A DNA stretch of 64,000 nt from Lampris incognitus (lineage: Eukaryota > Chordata > Actinopteri > Lampriformes > Lampridae): positions 16,213,810 to 16,277,809 of the forward strand of contig NC_079219.1 of the NCBI RefSeq assembly GCF_029633865.1, written 5' to 3'. Position numbers and translations under genes: made by a program. Below the pieces are notes generated by a model that did no database searches, was not told the DNA's origin, and worked only from the letters and a program-made list of their open reading frames with translations. This document shows positions 20,301 to 29,634 of the stretch, piece by piece; position 1 is the first letter of the stretch; each line of letters begins with the position of its first letter.

Positions 20301-22615
20301 TCGTAACACCAGCTTCCTTCACACTCGTGTTGGCTGCTCTTGCTATTTTACACGCTGACGCCTCGCATGGATTGCATTACCTCCAGGCCGCGAAGGAGAC
20401 GTAGGGAGAATGCTTTCGGTTGCTTGGCTGCAGGCGCCCGGATGGGCCAGAGGGGTCGCTGGAGAATGATGAGTCCCCCAACGCTACACCGATCTACACC
20501 CACTATCCCTCGGGTAAGGGTGGCCTAATGAATGCCTTACCCCGTGGACGCTCTGGCCTTGACCGGTTACGGCGAGTCTGGGATACGAACCTCCCAGCCA
20601 CATGAGCGGATTACAAGAACGGCGGTTTATTCTGCTTGGCCATCAGAGTGATGTGTGGTCAATTAAAAGGAATAGTTCACCCTGAATCAATGTCATATAA
20701 TTGCGCACACCATTACATTTGGGCTGGGACAGGGATTGCGCAATCACCAACAAAGTAAGAAAAATATTGTGTTAAAGTCAACAGAAACATCAAATGGTGA
20801 TTTACTGGACGCATTTCATCTATATTAAATGTAAGAATTAACATATCCAATATGCGAAACTCAGCAAACTACTCCTCTAACTGTCTAAAACAACATTTCT
20901 ATTCTTGATTTTTTTTTTGGTCTGGTCTTCCATTCTTTTTTTCTGTTATTCATGAAAAAGCTGAATTTGCACAATATTTCAAAGCTATGCCTTAAAAGAG
21001 AGGCAACCAAGTATGCTGCCCCAATATATTTTGTAAAACACAATACTGTTGACTATTTTGTATTTCCAGGTGGTTTTATGTCAGAATATGTTGGATTTTG
21101 TCATGTTTTGCAGAGATGGGTTACTGTCTTCAAGGCTGAGACATTAAACATACATCTAGCCATCACAACCAACAATGGGCTGGAGAGACAGAATGAGTCT
21201 TTCAAGCACAGGCATCTTGAGAACTTCATAGACAGCTCTCTGTCGGAAATGATGCATGTTGTGGTGAAAGACTACATACCACAGATGCAAAAGAGGTAAG
21301 ATAGTTATACACAGTATCATGACAACAACAATACCTTTCTTTCTAATTAATTTACTCAAAAGTAAGCACCATATTTTTGTTATCCATTTATGTTGTTTCT
21401 CTTAGTATATTCCAGGTACACAGAATTGAATGTGAGATCATCATCCGGCTTCAGGAAATTCCATGCTGCTGTACCCATCTGCCTACATGACAAACCCAGA
21501 GACATGGTGAAACATGTTGTTAGTCGGATGGAGAGTAGTCTTAGTGGAAAAGATGTCATGCAGATTGATGATGGGGAGTTTGTCGTTAAGAGTGAGACTG
21601 AGAAGGGCAGGTCATACAAACTTCACTTTGGGATGGAAGACAGAATGCCAGCATGTGAATGTGACGACTGGAAACACTACAGATTGCCTTGCAAACACTT
21701 CTGCACAGTGTTTCAGTTCGTTCCTGGATGGACATGGCAGCAGCTGTGTCCAAGGTACAGGAATCAACCCCTGTTCTCTTTGGACTCCATCTGTCTCTCT
21801 GAAACCTCCAGCCCTGTCACAGCCACTGAAAACACCGATGAGTCAGCTGTTGTTAGCGAAGGTAAATTTTTCTTTATTGTATCTGAAAGTCTGACATTAC
21901 AAAGTTAACTACTTTCTAATAGCCTGCAAAATAGTTACCTCTTATTTAAAGTAAGACACAACTTCTTATCCTGCTATCAAATATCAATATTTGAATAATG
22001 GCTACTTTGAACTTTCATCTCAAGTTCTATAACTTTGTGTACACAGAGACAACAGCAAGCCCAGACCCAGAGACAATGCCTGTGGAGTTGCCACCATGTA
22101 GGAGGTCCAGAAAAACAACGCTCAGAAACAAGTGTGTTGGCCAGCTTAAACTTCTCATTGACAAAGTTAACTTGTTGACTGAGGAAACACATCTTAAATA
22201 TGTTAGTGGGAAACTATGCACTCTTTTGGAAGATGTAGACTCTCTGATTCCAAAAGAGGCAGGGATTCCCATATATGATAACAGCAAAATGAGAAAAGTC
22301 AACATCACCCCAAAGCCGTTACAGGGGAGAACATGTGGCAGACCAAAGGGGAGATTTAGTCACAGAGTTGGTGCTCACGCAGAACTGATGCCATCAACAT
22401 ATAGAGTGCGGCTTAAGTTGCCCACCAGTACTACCACCCTGCCTCCCACAGATGTGTCAAGCCCAACTCTCCACCACCAGCCTGCCTCCATCCAACACCA
22501 GCCTGCCTCCGCCCACCACCCGCCTGTCACTGCCCACCACCAGCCTGTCGCTGCCCATCACCAGTCTGTCTCCGCCTGCCACTCGCCCGCCTCCGCCCAC
22601 CCACCACCACCCTAG
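15930..22615 (+). CDS. CARF/ALS2CR8 domain - MULE transposase - SWIM finger protein (ten exons, about 874 codons)
   Basis: Exons: 15,930-16,050; 17,371-17,555; 18,180-18,284; 18,492-18,638; 18,767-19,022; 19,459-19,834; 19,917-20,155; 21,114-21,295; 21,416-21,861; 22,047-22,615. All junctions are AG/GT and phases match. Residues about 30-186 follow the CARF (ALS2CR8) pattern: VYGTHQHF, FTGVPFIFIGTKEMGCHQGK, CPAVITITRIAAFPGFK. Residues about 310-510 follow MULE transposases: D321 (LLDATYR), D382 (FLVDYSL), the C/H motif LCDCHREKAW and E500 (NNGLERQN). A SWIM finger (CxCx9CxH) has C617, C619, C629 and H631. The tail has about six 7-residue AHHQPVx repeats. Multiple introns and a CCAAT promoter suggest a domesticated gene that may bind DNA. 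One extra C in the C8 run at 18,909-18,916 (exon 5) puts the frame out; restoring phase needs a single-base loss, so it is either an assembly error or a recent break. Function is unknown. Confidence 0.8.
16131..16497 (-). mobile_element. RTE-type LINE 3' end in intron 1 of the CARF-MULE gene
   Basis: The plus strand starts with a short CTACTGCTACTTT tail. The minus strand then reads the RTE C-terminus: LMIRFSLGVTKKNRTRN, WLGHVWRRDAGYIGRRML, RRFMDVVRGDMQVAGVTEED. It is the best-preserved of four RTE scraps in the window. Confidence 0.8.
16618..16745. repeat. Imperfect inverted repeat (hairpin)
   Basis: The arm GTTATGTCACTGACAGGAAA (16,639-16,658, continuing ATATTGA) recurs in reverse complement up to about 16,724, with weaker matching outwards to 16,618 and 16,745. 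A third direct copy of the core lies near 16,785. It sits in intron 1 of the CARF-MULE gene. Confidence 0.7.
17325..17355. repeat. (TAA)n microsatellite
   Basis: About ten TAA units lie just before the acceptor of exon 2 (17,371) of the CARF-MULE gene. Confidence 0.95.
19034..19210. mobile_element. Tc1/mariner-type terminal fragment
   Basis: It begins ACAGTGCTGCTTGAAAGTTT followed by GTGAAC, a terminus familiar from fish non-autonomous Tc1/mariner elements. No matching right end was found. It lies in intron 5 of the CARF-MULE gene. Confidence 0.4.
19308..19385. promoter_or_regulatory. Two CTCF-like core motifs
   Basis: CGCCCACTAGGGGCATCG (about 19,308-19,325) and GACCACTAGGGGGCCTT (19,371-19,387) both resemble the CCACNAGGGGGC CTCF core. 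They lie about 60 bp apart in the same orientation in intron 5. This is motif similarity only. Confidence 0.3.
20181..20651 (-). mobile_element. tRNA-derived SINE with 13-bp target duplication
   Basis: On the minus strand a tRNA-like head with box B-like GGTTCGTATCCC (about 20,590) leads into a body of about 400 bp ending A-rich. Direct copies of TGTGTGGTCAATT (20,168-20,180 and 20,652-20,664) bracket the 471-bp element precisely. It is a different family from the seven-copy SINE. It sits in intron 7 of the CARF-MULE gene. Confidence 0.75.
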
Positions 22616-22701
22616 AGGGGGGATAGGACACTTTGCCTCAAGTGCCACCCTCTCTTTTCACCCACCCATACCCCACCTGATTATCTACACTATTTTGTGA
22701 C

Positions 22702-23256
22702 TCAAGTCATGTGTAATTTTTTGATTATGGCTTGCTTTTTTGATGAGTATGTCAATGAATCATAATCAACCATTAATCATATTGTTATGACATAATAATT
22801 CATGAATCAAATGCTGATATTTTGTCTGTAATTGAGTACACTCTCCAGCTAATCTAGGATATAACCAGAAAACACTTTGATCCCTGATGATTTGAGTTGT
22901 GCACCTTTGCTCCGTGAGAAAGTGAGTAAATGGAGTGAGAAACTGAACTAAAAAAAGATAATTGAAATTGAGCCATGTCTTGGATTATGGCCCAATTTCT
23001 AGAATTTTTTTTTTTTAGTTGCTCACGCCACTTACCGACTCCGCTCAGGGGAATCCATATGGAGCAGAGGTACACAACTCCAGTCTTCGAGGACCAAAGA
23101 CTTTTTTCTTGATTAGCGGAAAAGTATACTCAGGTATTACTGACATAATAGCAGCATTTGATTCATGAATAATTATTATTTGATAATAATATGATTAATA
23201 GTGAATTATGGTTAATTGTCGTGCAAGTCATAATCTAATAGTTACACATGACTTGA
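22702..23256. mobile_element. Long inverted-repeat MITE after the CARF-MULE gene
   Basis: The left arm (22,702-22,821) starts TCAAGTCATGTGTAA and includes CATTAATCATATT and ATTCATGAATCAAATGCTG. The right arm (about 23,147-23,256) is its reverse complement with modest divergence. The 325-bp centre has no coding. It begins only 87 bp after the gene's stop codon, so it probably forms part of the 3' UTR. No clear target duplication or canonical poly(A) signal was seen nearby. Confidence 0.7.
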
Positions 23257-23419
23257 CAGTCATAAAACAGCATAGATGATCAGGTTAAGAACAGAGGGTG
23301 GAGGTTTTGCTTAACAAACATGTGGCAGCTCTTTTGTTTTGTATTGCCCTTCTTTCTTGCCAGGTGATGTGTGAAAAGTGCTATAGAAATAGCAATAGCA
23401 TGGTTATCAGTTCTGCACT

Positions 23420-23610
23420 CCAGCACTTTGGATTTGAAGTAATACAATGACTGAAAAGTGCAGAATATCAGCTTTAATAATTTTCATCTATATCAGGTGA
23501 ATCGTTTAGAAATTACAGCACATTTTGTACATAGTCTCCCCATTTTAGGGTACCAAAAGTATTTGGACAAAGTAACATTATGTACCATATGGCCGGAATT
23601 CAGACCTCTA
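23420..23610. repeat. Dispersed DNA-element fragment
   Basis: The stretch with AAAGTGCAGAATATCAGCTT and TTTTAGGGTACCAAAAGTAT resembles a common fish non-autonomous DNA transposon. Ends are not resolved. Confidence 0.35.
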
Positions 23611-23636
23611 TATTGCTCACATGTTCTGCTTGATAG

Positions 23637-23838
23637 TGTAATGTTTCTTATTATAAATGAAGAAACTTGGGTTCAACAATTACAACTATTTATTAAAGTA
23701 CTGTGACAACTCATCTAACATGCATCAAGTATCGTGTGGTGTCTTCTTCTGCCGCAATCCTACAGACTACTAAATTCGCGGCTACTGCCCTCAGGTGGTA
23801 GGTATTGGTGTAAATATTAGTATTAACTCCTTTAGCCA
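23637..23838 (-). repeat. Gypsy A 3' LTR
   Basis: About 202 bp, TG...CA bounded. It carries the poly(A) signal AATAAA on the minus strand within ACTTTAATAAATAG. It matches 26,312-26,451 over their shared part with scattered substitutions. Confidence 0.8.
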
Positions 23839-24046
23839 CATCCCCTTTCCTTTAGATGTAGCTATACACAAACTATTCATCTAGCCTTAGTAGCAACTTC
23901 AAACGGTAATGAAAACATTCTTGTCACCCACAAGCATGATCAACATTTTTTCAACAGCATAAACAATCATATGTTTCTATTTTTAACACCATAACCAGAT
24001 TCCTTTTACTAAGCGTTCATGTTTGATTTCAGTCTTTCTTTCAAGT

Positions 24047-24112
24047 CTGTGAATGTTCTCATTCATCCAGATCATGGTTAGCCAAAGGAGTTGAATCAAG
24101 TGCAACCGGACT
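24047..24112 (-). mobile_element. Penelope 3'-end scrap inside gypsy A
   Basis: A 66-bp stretch starting CTGTGAATGTTCTCATTCAT matches 26,585-26,650, the 3' end of the Penelope-like element, in the same orientation. It lies between the gypsy 3' LTR and integrase. Confidence 0.65.
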
Positions 24113-24563
24113 TTCTTTCAAGACAACTCACAAGGGAACAGCTTAGTTTTTTTCTTCTTTTTTTTTAACATTGGCGGTTCAGCGGATGCAGTGTAGGTTG
24201 GATCTTCATTTGTTTGTTCTTGCAGTGTCTCTCGTGTTTTCAGCAAGCTCCTTCGATTCCTCCTCAGGATTTGACCATCCTCTGTTCTGACTGTGTAGGA
24301 TCTTGGACTTACTTCCTCCAGAATAGTGGCTTTCTTATTCCAGCTGTTGGAATCTTCGAGTCATACTGTCATCTCTTGCCAGTGGCACTAAGCTTCTCAA
24401 TCGATGACTTGTCATAGTTTGCTTTTTGTCTCTTTTGCAGATGCTTTTGTTTCTGTTTCACCTCTTTGTGCTTCTTTTGCTCTTCAGTGCAGGGAAGCGT
24501 GGTGCGTAGCCTACGTCCCATTAGAATCTCAGCAGGAGACTTACCATGTTCAAGCAGCGAAGC

Positions 24564-25366
24564 TCAGTAACTCAGCAGAGCTAGATATGGATCTGAGCGG
24601 CTGTCTTTTGCTTTCTTGAGCAGATGTTTGACTATTTGAACTCCTTTTTCTGCTTTACCATTTGACTGGGCATACAGGGGTGTTGAGGTCACATGTTGAA
24701 AGTCATACTCTTTGGTAAAGTCCTGAAACTCTTTGTTGCTGTAGCATGGTCCATTGTCACTGTAGACGATCTGTGGGATTCCATGTCTTGCAAGTATTGA
24801 CTTCATGTGTCTAACCACACAAATAGCAGGTATGCTGAGAAGCAGCGCCATCTTTGGATAATTTGACTGGTAGTCCATCACCAGCAGGTAATTCTTTCCA
24901 TCCAGGTGAAACAGGTCAGTCCCAACTTTATGCCACGGCTTGTCTGGTAGGTCTGTGATTGCCATTGGCTCTTTTGGCTGTTTTGCATAATACTTCAGAC
25001 AGGTCTCACAGCTTGAGACCAGCCTATTGATGTCTGCATTGATTCCTGGCCAATAAACGGCTGTTCTGGCCCTTCTCATGCATTTTACCATACCGAGGTG
25101 CCCCTCGTGCAGCCTTTTCAGCATCTCTGGTCACAGTGACTGAGGAATGACAATTCTGCTTTTTTTCTGAGTAGCAGCCCATTGACGATGCTCAGCTCAG
25201 CTCTCATGTTGTAATACTGTTGACATTCACCTCTAGGCCAACCCTCATTCAGATTCTTGATGACTTTCTGTAGGCCTGTGTCATTTTCTGTTTCAGCTGC
25301 AATCTGCTTCGATTTCATGTCAGACACGGGTAGCGATTCAGTAATCAGGTTCACGTGGAGAGTCAC
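24564..25366 (-). pseudogene. Gypsy A integrase remnant
   Basis: After the spacer region (VTLHVNLITESLPVSDM) come an HHCC zinc motif (HEGHLGMVKCMRRAR ... CETCLKYY) and a catalytic core with D in KVGTDLFHLDGKNYLL, D in YSDNGPCYSN and E in NGKAEKGVQIVK. The core triad is present but a frame break follows the zinc region and the C-terminus is cut. Confidence 0.8.
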
Positions 25367-26284
25367 GTCTGTCTCTGTGGAGCTCCCACCGTGTGCTTGC
25401 CTTTGTTCACACTTAATTGTTCAGTCCCTTTAGGCGTGACATCTTCCTGCGCTACCATTCCCACGAAGAATGAATCACAGAGATCAGTTTCTTCCACTGC
25501 ATGCACACGTTCACCTCGGCTTTGTTTCCCCTTGGAAAAGCATTGCTTCATGTAGTGATTCTGTCCTTTACATTTATTACAGACTTTGCCATAAGCTGGG
25601 TATTGTTTTGGTGCACGTCGAGTGCCACATCTTTTACAATTAAAAGTCTCTAAGCCCCTTTGCTGTTTTGACTGCCATAATGTTCTCTGTTTCTGTGCCC
25701 ATGCAGACACAGTGGCTATCGCTGCATTGTCTTTTTCACTTTCCTTCGCGCCACCACCGAACGTTCTAGCGCGTTGCAGGACTACCTCACTAGCATGGCA
25801 TATCCTCACAGCTGCAGCTAAGGTAAGGTCCGTTTCTCGTAGTAATCTCTCTCTCACTTGTCATTAATGCCAAACACTCATTCATCCCGGATCATTGAAT
25901 CATGCAGCTCTCCAAAATTGCACGTCTTAGCTTCCAATTTCAAGTCCGTCAAAAAAAAGTCAACGCTCTCACCATTTTGCTGCGTGCGTATGCGAAACAC
26001 GTCCATTCGAATGTCTCGTTTTTCTTTGGCGAACAATGTTCATCAAACTTCTTGACAACTTCGACGAACGTGTCGTTATGAGCTGCGTCGGTGTAAACAA
26101 ACGTGTTGTATACCTCCAATGCTTGAGGTCCCGCGACGGTAAGTAGTGCAATCTTCCGTGCGTCCGGTTTGTCATCCAGTCCGAGGGCATGCAGGTACAG
26201 CATGCATCGCTGTATGAACGTCCGCCACTCGTAGTCCACATTTCCAGTCCAATTCACAGCGTCAGGCGGCTTCAAACTTTTCAT
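25366..26284 (-). pseudogene. Gypsy A gag remnant
   Basis: The frame starts at 26,284 with MKSLKPPDAVNWTG and continues through a capsid-like region (FIQRCMLYLHALGLDD). It shifts frame near 25,950-25,850 and then has RERLLRETDLTLAAAVRICH and a zinc knuckle CNKCKGQNHYMKQC near 25,580. The knuckle Cys/His spacing fits a retrotransposon nucleocapsid. Confidence 0.75.
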
Positions 26285-26311
26285 GACGGCTGTATACCAC
26301 TCCTGGTACCA

Positions 26312-26451
26312 TGTAATGTTTCTTACTATAAATTAAGAAACTTGACTTCAACAATTACAACTATTTATTAAAGTACTGTGACAACTCAGCTAACACGTGC
26401 ATCAAGTATCCTGTGGTGTCTTCTTCTGCCGGAATCCTACAGACTACTGTA
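26312..26451 (-). repeat. Gypsy A 5' LTR, truncated
   Basis: About 140 bp matching the R/U5-side part of the 3' LTR, ending at GACTACT. The outer part of about 60 bp is replaced by a tRNA-SINE. Confidence 0.8.
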
Positions 26452-26581
26452 ACCGGTTATTTTCTTGCCCGGTGCGGGATTCGATACGGGGTGTACTGCA
26501 CCATAAGGCGACATTACTAACCGCTCGGCTAAAGGGTCAGATCCGTTAGCTACGGACTAACGTGTCTTATTAGTAGTTTAC
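26452..26581 (-). mobile_element. tRNA-derived SINE head
   Basis: The minus strand reads CCCTTTAGCCGAGCGGTTAG (box A-like) and, 40 bp on, ATCGAATCCC (box B-like). It sits exactly at the truncation point of the gypsy 5' LTR and is related to the head at 370-431. Confidence 0.6.
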
Positions 26582-26582
26582 A

Positions 26583-28470
26583 CTACTAATCTGTGAATGT
26601 TCTCATTCATCCGGGTCATGGTTATCCAAAGGAGTTGAATCAAGTACAGCTGGACTTGGTATATATCCGTGAAGACGTTTCACCTCTCATCCAAGAGGCT
26701 TCCTCAGTTCGTGCCTTTCTGACTAGACGAAGCTAGTCTGACTGGCTGGTGATGAGACTCAGAATTTATCCTCTTTGGAGTCGTTGTCAGAGCTATAGAT
26801 GCCCATGGCTCTTTGTGTCCCGATGTTTACCAACGCCCGTCGCTAACAGAGCCATAGATATGAGTGGCTCTTTTGTGTTCCGATGTTTGGCCGCGCCCGT
26901 CGTTATCGGAGCTATTGATATGCGTGGCTCTCCTGTGCTCCGATGTCCAGCCGCGCCCGTCACCATCGGAGCTATTGATTTACATTTGTTTAGCAGCGAC
27001 GGTCGTTGGGGGCGTTAGTTTCGACTTCATTGTTCAGTGGTCATGAGAGTCGTTGGAGTCGTTAGTGACCGACTGTTGTTCTTGGAGGCTAGGCTCCTTG
27101 AGTCTCCTGGGTAGAGATGAAAGGACGGCATTGTAAGTGGGAGATAGGTGGTGTCGCAGACCTCCTCCTCTGTTGAGGGATGGTTTTTTTCCAGTTTCAC
27201 ATAGATGACTTCCTTCACCCCTCTTTCAAACCATCTATCTTCTCTGTCCAAAATGTGTACATTGCTGTCCTCGAAGGAGTGTGTCTTCCCCCTTAAGTGT
27301 AGATAAGACTGCTGAGTCTTGTCCTGAGGAGTTTGGCCTTCTGTGTTGGGCCATCCGTTTGTATAGTGGTTGTTTGGATTTCTCCTATGTATAGGTCAGT
27401 GCAATCCTCATTGCATTGTACAGCATACACCAGATTGCTTTTTTGGGTGTGTGGTACACGGTCTTTGGGATGAACCAGTCTTTGTCAGAGTGTGTTGCTG
27501 GGTTTGAAGTATAACAGGATGCGGTGTTTGTTGAAAATTCTCCTGAGTTTCTCAGAGACCCCAGAAACATACGGGATGACTGTGCTCTTCCTTCTGTTCC
27601 TTTTCTCCTCGTCGTTCACCTGGTTGGTCTTTTTGGAACGTGTTGCAGTTTTCACAAAGGTCCAACTGGGGTAGCCGCAGGTTTTTAAAGCTCCCCTCAG
27701 GTGTTTGTGTTCTTCTCGTTGGGCCTGAGTGCTGCTGGGCACATTGTCAGCTCTGTGTTGCAGAGTTCTGATGACACCCAGTTTGTGTTCCAGAGGGTGG
27801 TGTGAGTCAAAAAGTAGATATTGGTCTGTGTGTAGGTTTCCTGTAAACCCCAATGTGGAGGCTCCTGTCTTCCCCAATGTGGACGTCACAGCCCAAGAAG
27901 GGCAAACTGTTGTTCTTTACATCTTCCTTGTGAACTTAATGAACTTTGTCAAATGAGTTGATGTGTTTGGTAGACGCTTGCACCTCTGTGTTTGGATTTT
28001 GACCTATGTGTCGTCCACATATCTGAACCAGTGGCTCGGAGGTGTTCCTCTGAAGGAGTTCAGGGCCCTGTGTTCTACCTCTTCCATATATAAGTTTGCC
28101 ACAATGGGCGATACTGGTGAGCCCATTGCACAGCCGTGTTTCTGTCTGTAAAACTGGCCCCTGAACTGGAAATATGTAGTTTTCAGGCAAAGGTCCAGTA
28201 GTTGGCAAATCTGGTCTGGGCTGAGGTTGGTCCTATTGTGGAGGTTGTCATCCCGTAGCAAACGTTGCCTCAGTTTCCAAAGCCTCCATGGTTGGGATGC
28301 AGGTGAATAACGAGGTCATGTCGTAGGATACCATGGTTTCATCCGGTTCCAGTTTTACACCTTGGACCTTGTCCACGAAGTCAGTGGAGTTTTGGATTTG
28401 ATTGATTTTTTTTACCTTCGGACCAGAACCGGTATTTTCAACAAAATAAGGCAAACGAGATGCCTCCATG
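26583..28470 (-). mobile_element. Penelope-like retroelement (Poseidon/Neptune type), 5'-truncated
   Basis: Minus-strand coding follows Penelope RT order: NSTDFVDKVQGVKLEPDETM and SYDMTSLFTCIPT (about 28,400-28,300), FYRQKHGCAMGSPVSPIVAN, and the RT catalytic YVDD (about 28,012). Further on, LVYAVQCNEDCTDLYIGE (about 27,440-27,380) supplies a GIY-YIG endonuclease signature, and RWFERGVKEVIYVKLEK is the following block. There are several frame breaks. The 5' part of RT is missing. The 3' UTR contains a 60-bp minisatellite. Confidence 0.85.
26780..26988. repeat. 60-bp minisatellite, about 3.5 units
   Basis: Units start GTCGTTGTCAGAGC, GTCGCTAACAGAGC, GTCGTTATCGGAGC and GTCACCATCGGAGC, spaced 59, 60 and 60 bp, each holding GTGGCTCT and CGATGT. 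It lies in the Penelope 3' region. Because the period is a multiple of three, the plus strand stays open as a 20-residue repeat, which I take as accidental. Confidence 0.85.
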
Positions 28471-28871
28471 CGGGATGCCTTTCCCGAGCGCCGGTCCCCA
28501 CCTGGAGCTCACAGAGGGGGAGAAACGTTTAAAATAGGCCGGATATGGGGAGGTCAGACTGGCCAGAGACCAACCCAGCCGACCCTCCCCGCAGATCTTT
28601 ATGCTCTGAAATGAAAGGCGGAACATGGCTAACCTGTGACTAGCATAACAAAGTTATGTTAGTGGGCTAGCTATCATTAGCTATCATTAAATTAGGTATC
28701 TCTGGCCACAGACTAAGCTGGTTACATTCATCAGGTACATTAATAATGTTATTTTGTTAGTCATTAATACATTTATATGTTGATAATGGTAATAATCGTT
28801 GTTTGGATAAAAGTAACAGTAATAATACGTTAGCTATATTAGCTATCAATAATAGCTAGTAGCAAGTTTAG
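28471..28871. other. Unassigned AT-rich stretch
   Basis: No coding was recognised. Short repeats of GCTATCATTA and AGCTATATTAGCTATCAATA occur. It may include the diverged left end of the neighbouring THAP element copy. Confidence 0.4.
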
Positions 28872-29171
28872 CTTGGAGCAGACCGGTATTTTGTTTATTT
28901 TGGATGGATTAAGCTAGCCATGGGGTCTGCTATACTCCGAAATCCATTGCCGACATTGCGCTTCTTGCGTTCTAGGTTTCGGGAAGGGAAACAAAATTAC
29001 ACCCCCTCCAAACTTTTCAGATATCTGGTATCTGATTTGCAGATACCAAAGGCACACCGTTTCAGCATTTTGCTGTCTGTTTGAAAGCTTGACGGACCTC
29101 TCACTTAGAAACTCTTGCTAAGGTAGGATTGGACAAGCACCGTTCCGGGGTGGTACTTTGCGAAAGTTCAA
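28872..29171 (-). mobile_element. THAP-domain DNA element, copy 2 (degraded)
   Basis: The minus strand has an ATG at 29,068 followed by LKRCAFGICKSDTRYLKSLE, the start of a THAP zinc-finger exon. A frameshift follows, and the end reads NPSKINKIPVCSK at 28,872, where the splice donor G is changed. Its right end (about 29,140-29,171) resembles the right end of copy 1 and abuts copy 1's left terminus. Confidence 0.65.
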
Positions 29172-29634
29172 TTGACCCTTTGCTAAGGCCCGCCCCCTTA
29201 GTTACTGTTGCTAAGCCCATCTAGCTTTAACATTATTTTACGGTTAATAAAAGTAATTACTTACCTTGGACCAGACAAAGCTGTGCTTGTTGATCTTTGA
29301 AGGGTTCAACTGGATTTGAGGACGTCCACATAGCTTTATCCACAGCCTACACGTTTCAGGGTTTGATTTTGGTTTTAGAAAGGGAAAAAACGTACATCTC
29401 CCTCCAACCTCACCAGGTAACGAGTGTCACTGTTACAAGTGCCCCAGGCACAACGTTTAACCATAACTAGCTAAAAGTCCACAAAACCAGCTCGAAAATA
29501 AAGAAAATCTGAAACTTTTGCATCGGAGTCAACTGAGCGCCGCCATGAATGTGTCGGACCTCTGTCGGAGCCTTCCTATGCTGCGCTGTGACTGGCCAGT
29601 CTGCGTTTCGGGGGCGTGGCTTAGCGAAGGGTCA
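29172..29634 (-). mobile_element. THAP-domain DNA element, copy 1, with terminal inverted repeats
   Basis: The termini GACCCTTTGCTAAGGC (29,173) and, in reverse, GACCCTTCGCTAAGCCAC (ending about 29,633) form inverted repeats. Inside, the minus strand has one clean THAP exon, 29,464-29,265: ATG, VKRCAWGTCNSDTRYL, RFFPFLKPKSNPETC, LWIKLCGRPQIQLNPSKINK, then SFVWSK and a GTAAGT donor. The THAP zinc ligand expected in FVCSK is Trp here, and no later exon exists between the ends, so this is a non-autonomous internal-deletion derivative. The superfamily (P, Kolobok or PIF-like) is undecided. Confidence 0.7.

Larger units (their letters stand above)
23637..26451 (-). mobile_element. Ty3/gypsy LTR retrotransposon A, internally deleted
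   Basis: The 3' LTR is at 23,637-23,838 (minus strand TGGCTAAAGG...AACATTACA) and is preceded on the minus strand by a purine tract AAAGGAAAGGGGATG (23,839-23,858). The 5' LTR copy is at 26,312-26,451 and has lost most of U3, where a SINE abuts. Directly after the 5' LTR is TGGTACCAGGAG, a probable primer-binding site, then a gag ATG at 26,284. gag is joined to the spacer before integrase; protease, reverse transcriptase and RNase H are missing. It cannot move by itself. Confidence 0.85.

Noticed and set aside
22027-22308. Minus-strand frame opposite exon 10
   Set aside because: Antisense of the CARF-MULE-SWIM coding sequence.
26749-27018. Plus-strand repeat protein
   Set aside because: A 60-bp minisatellite in the Penelope 3' region keeps the frame open by chance.
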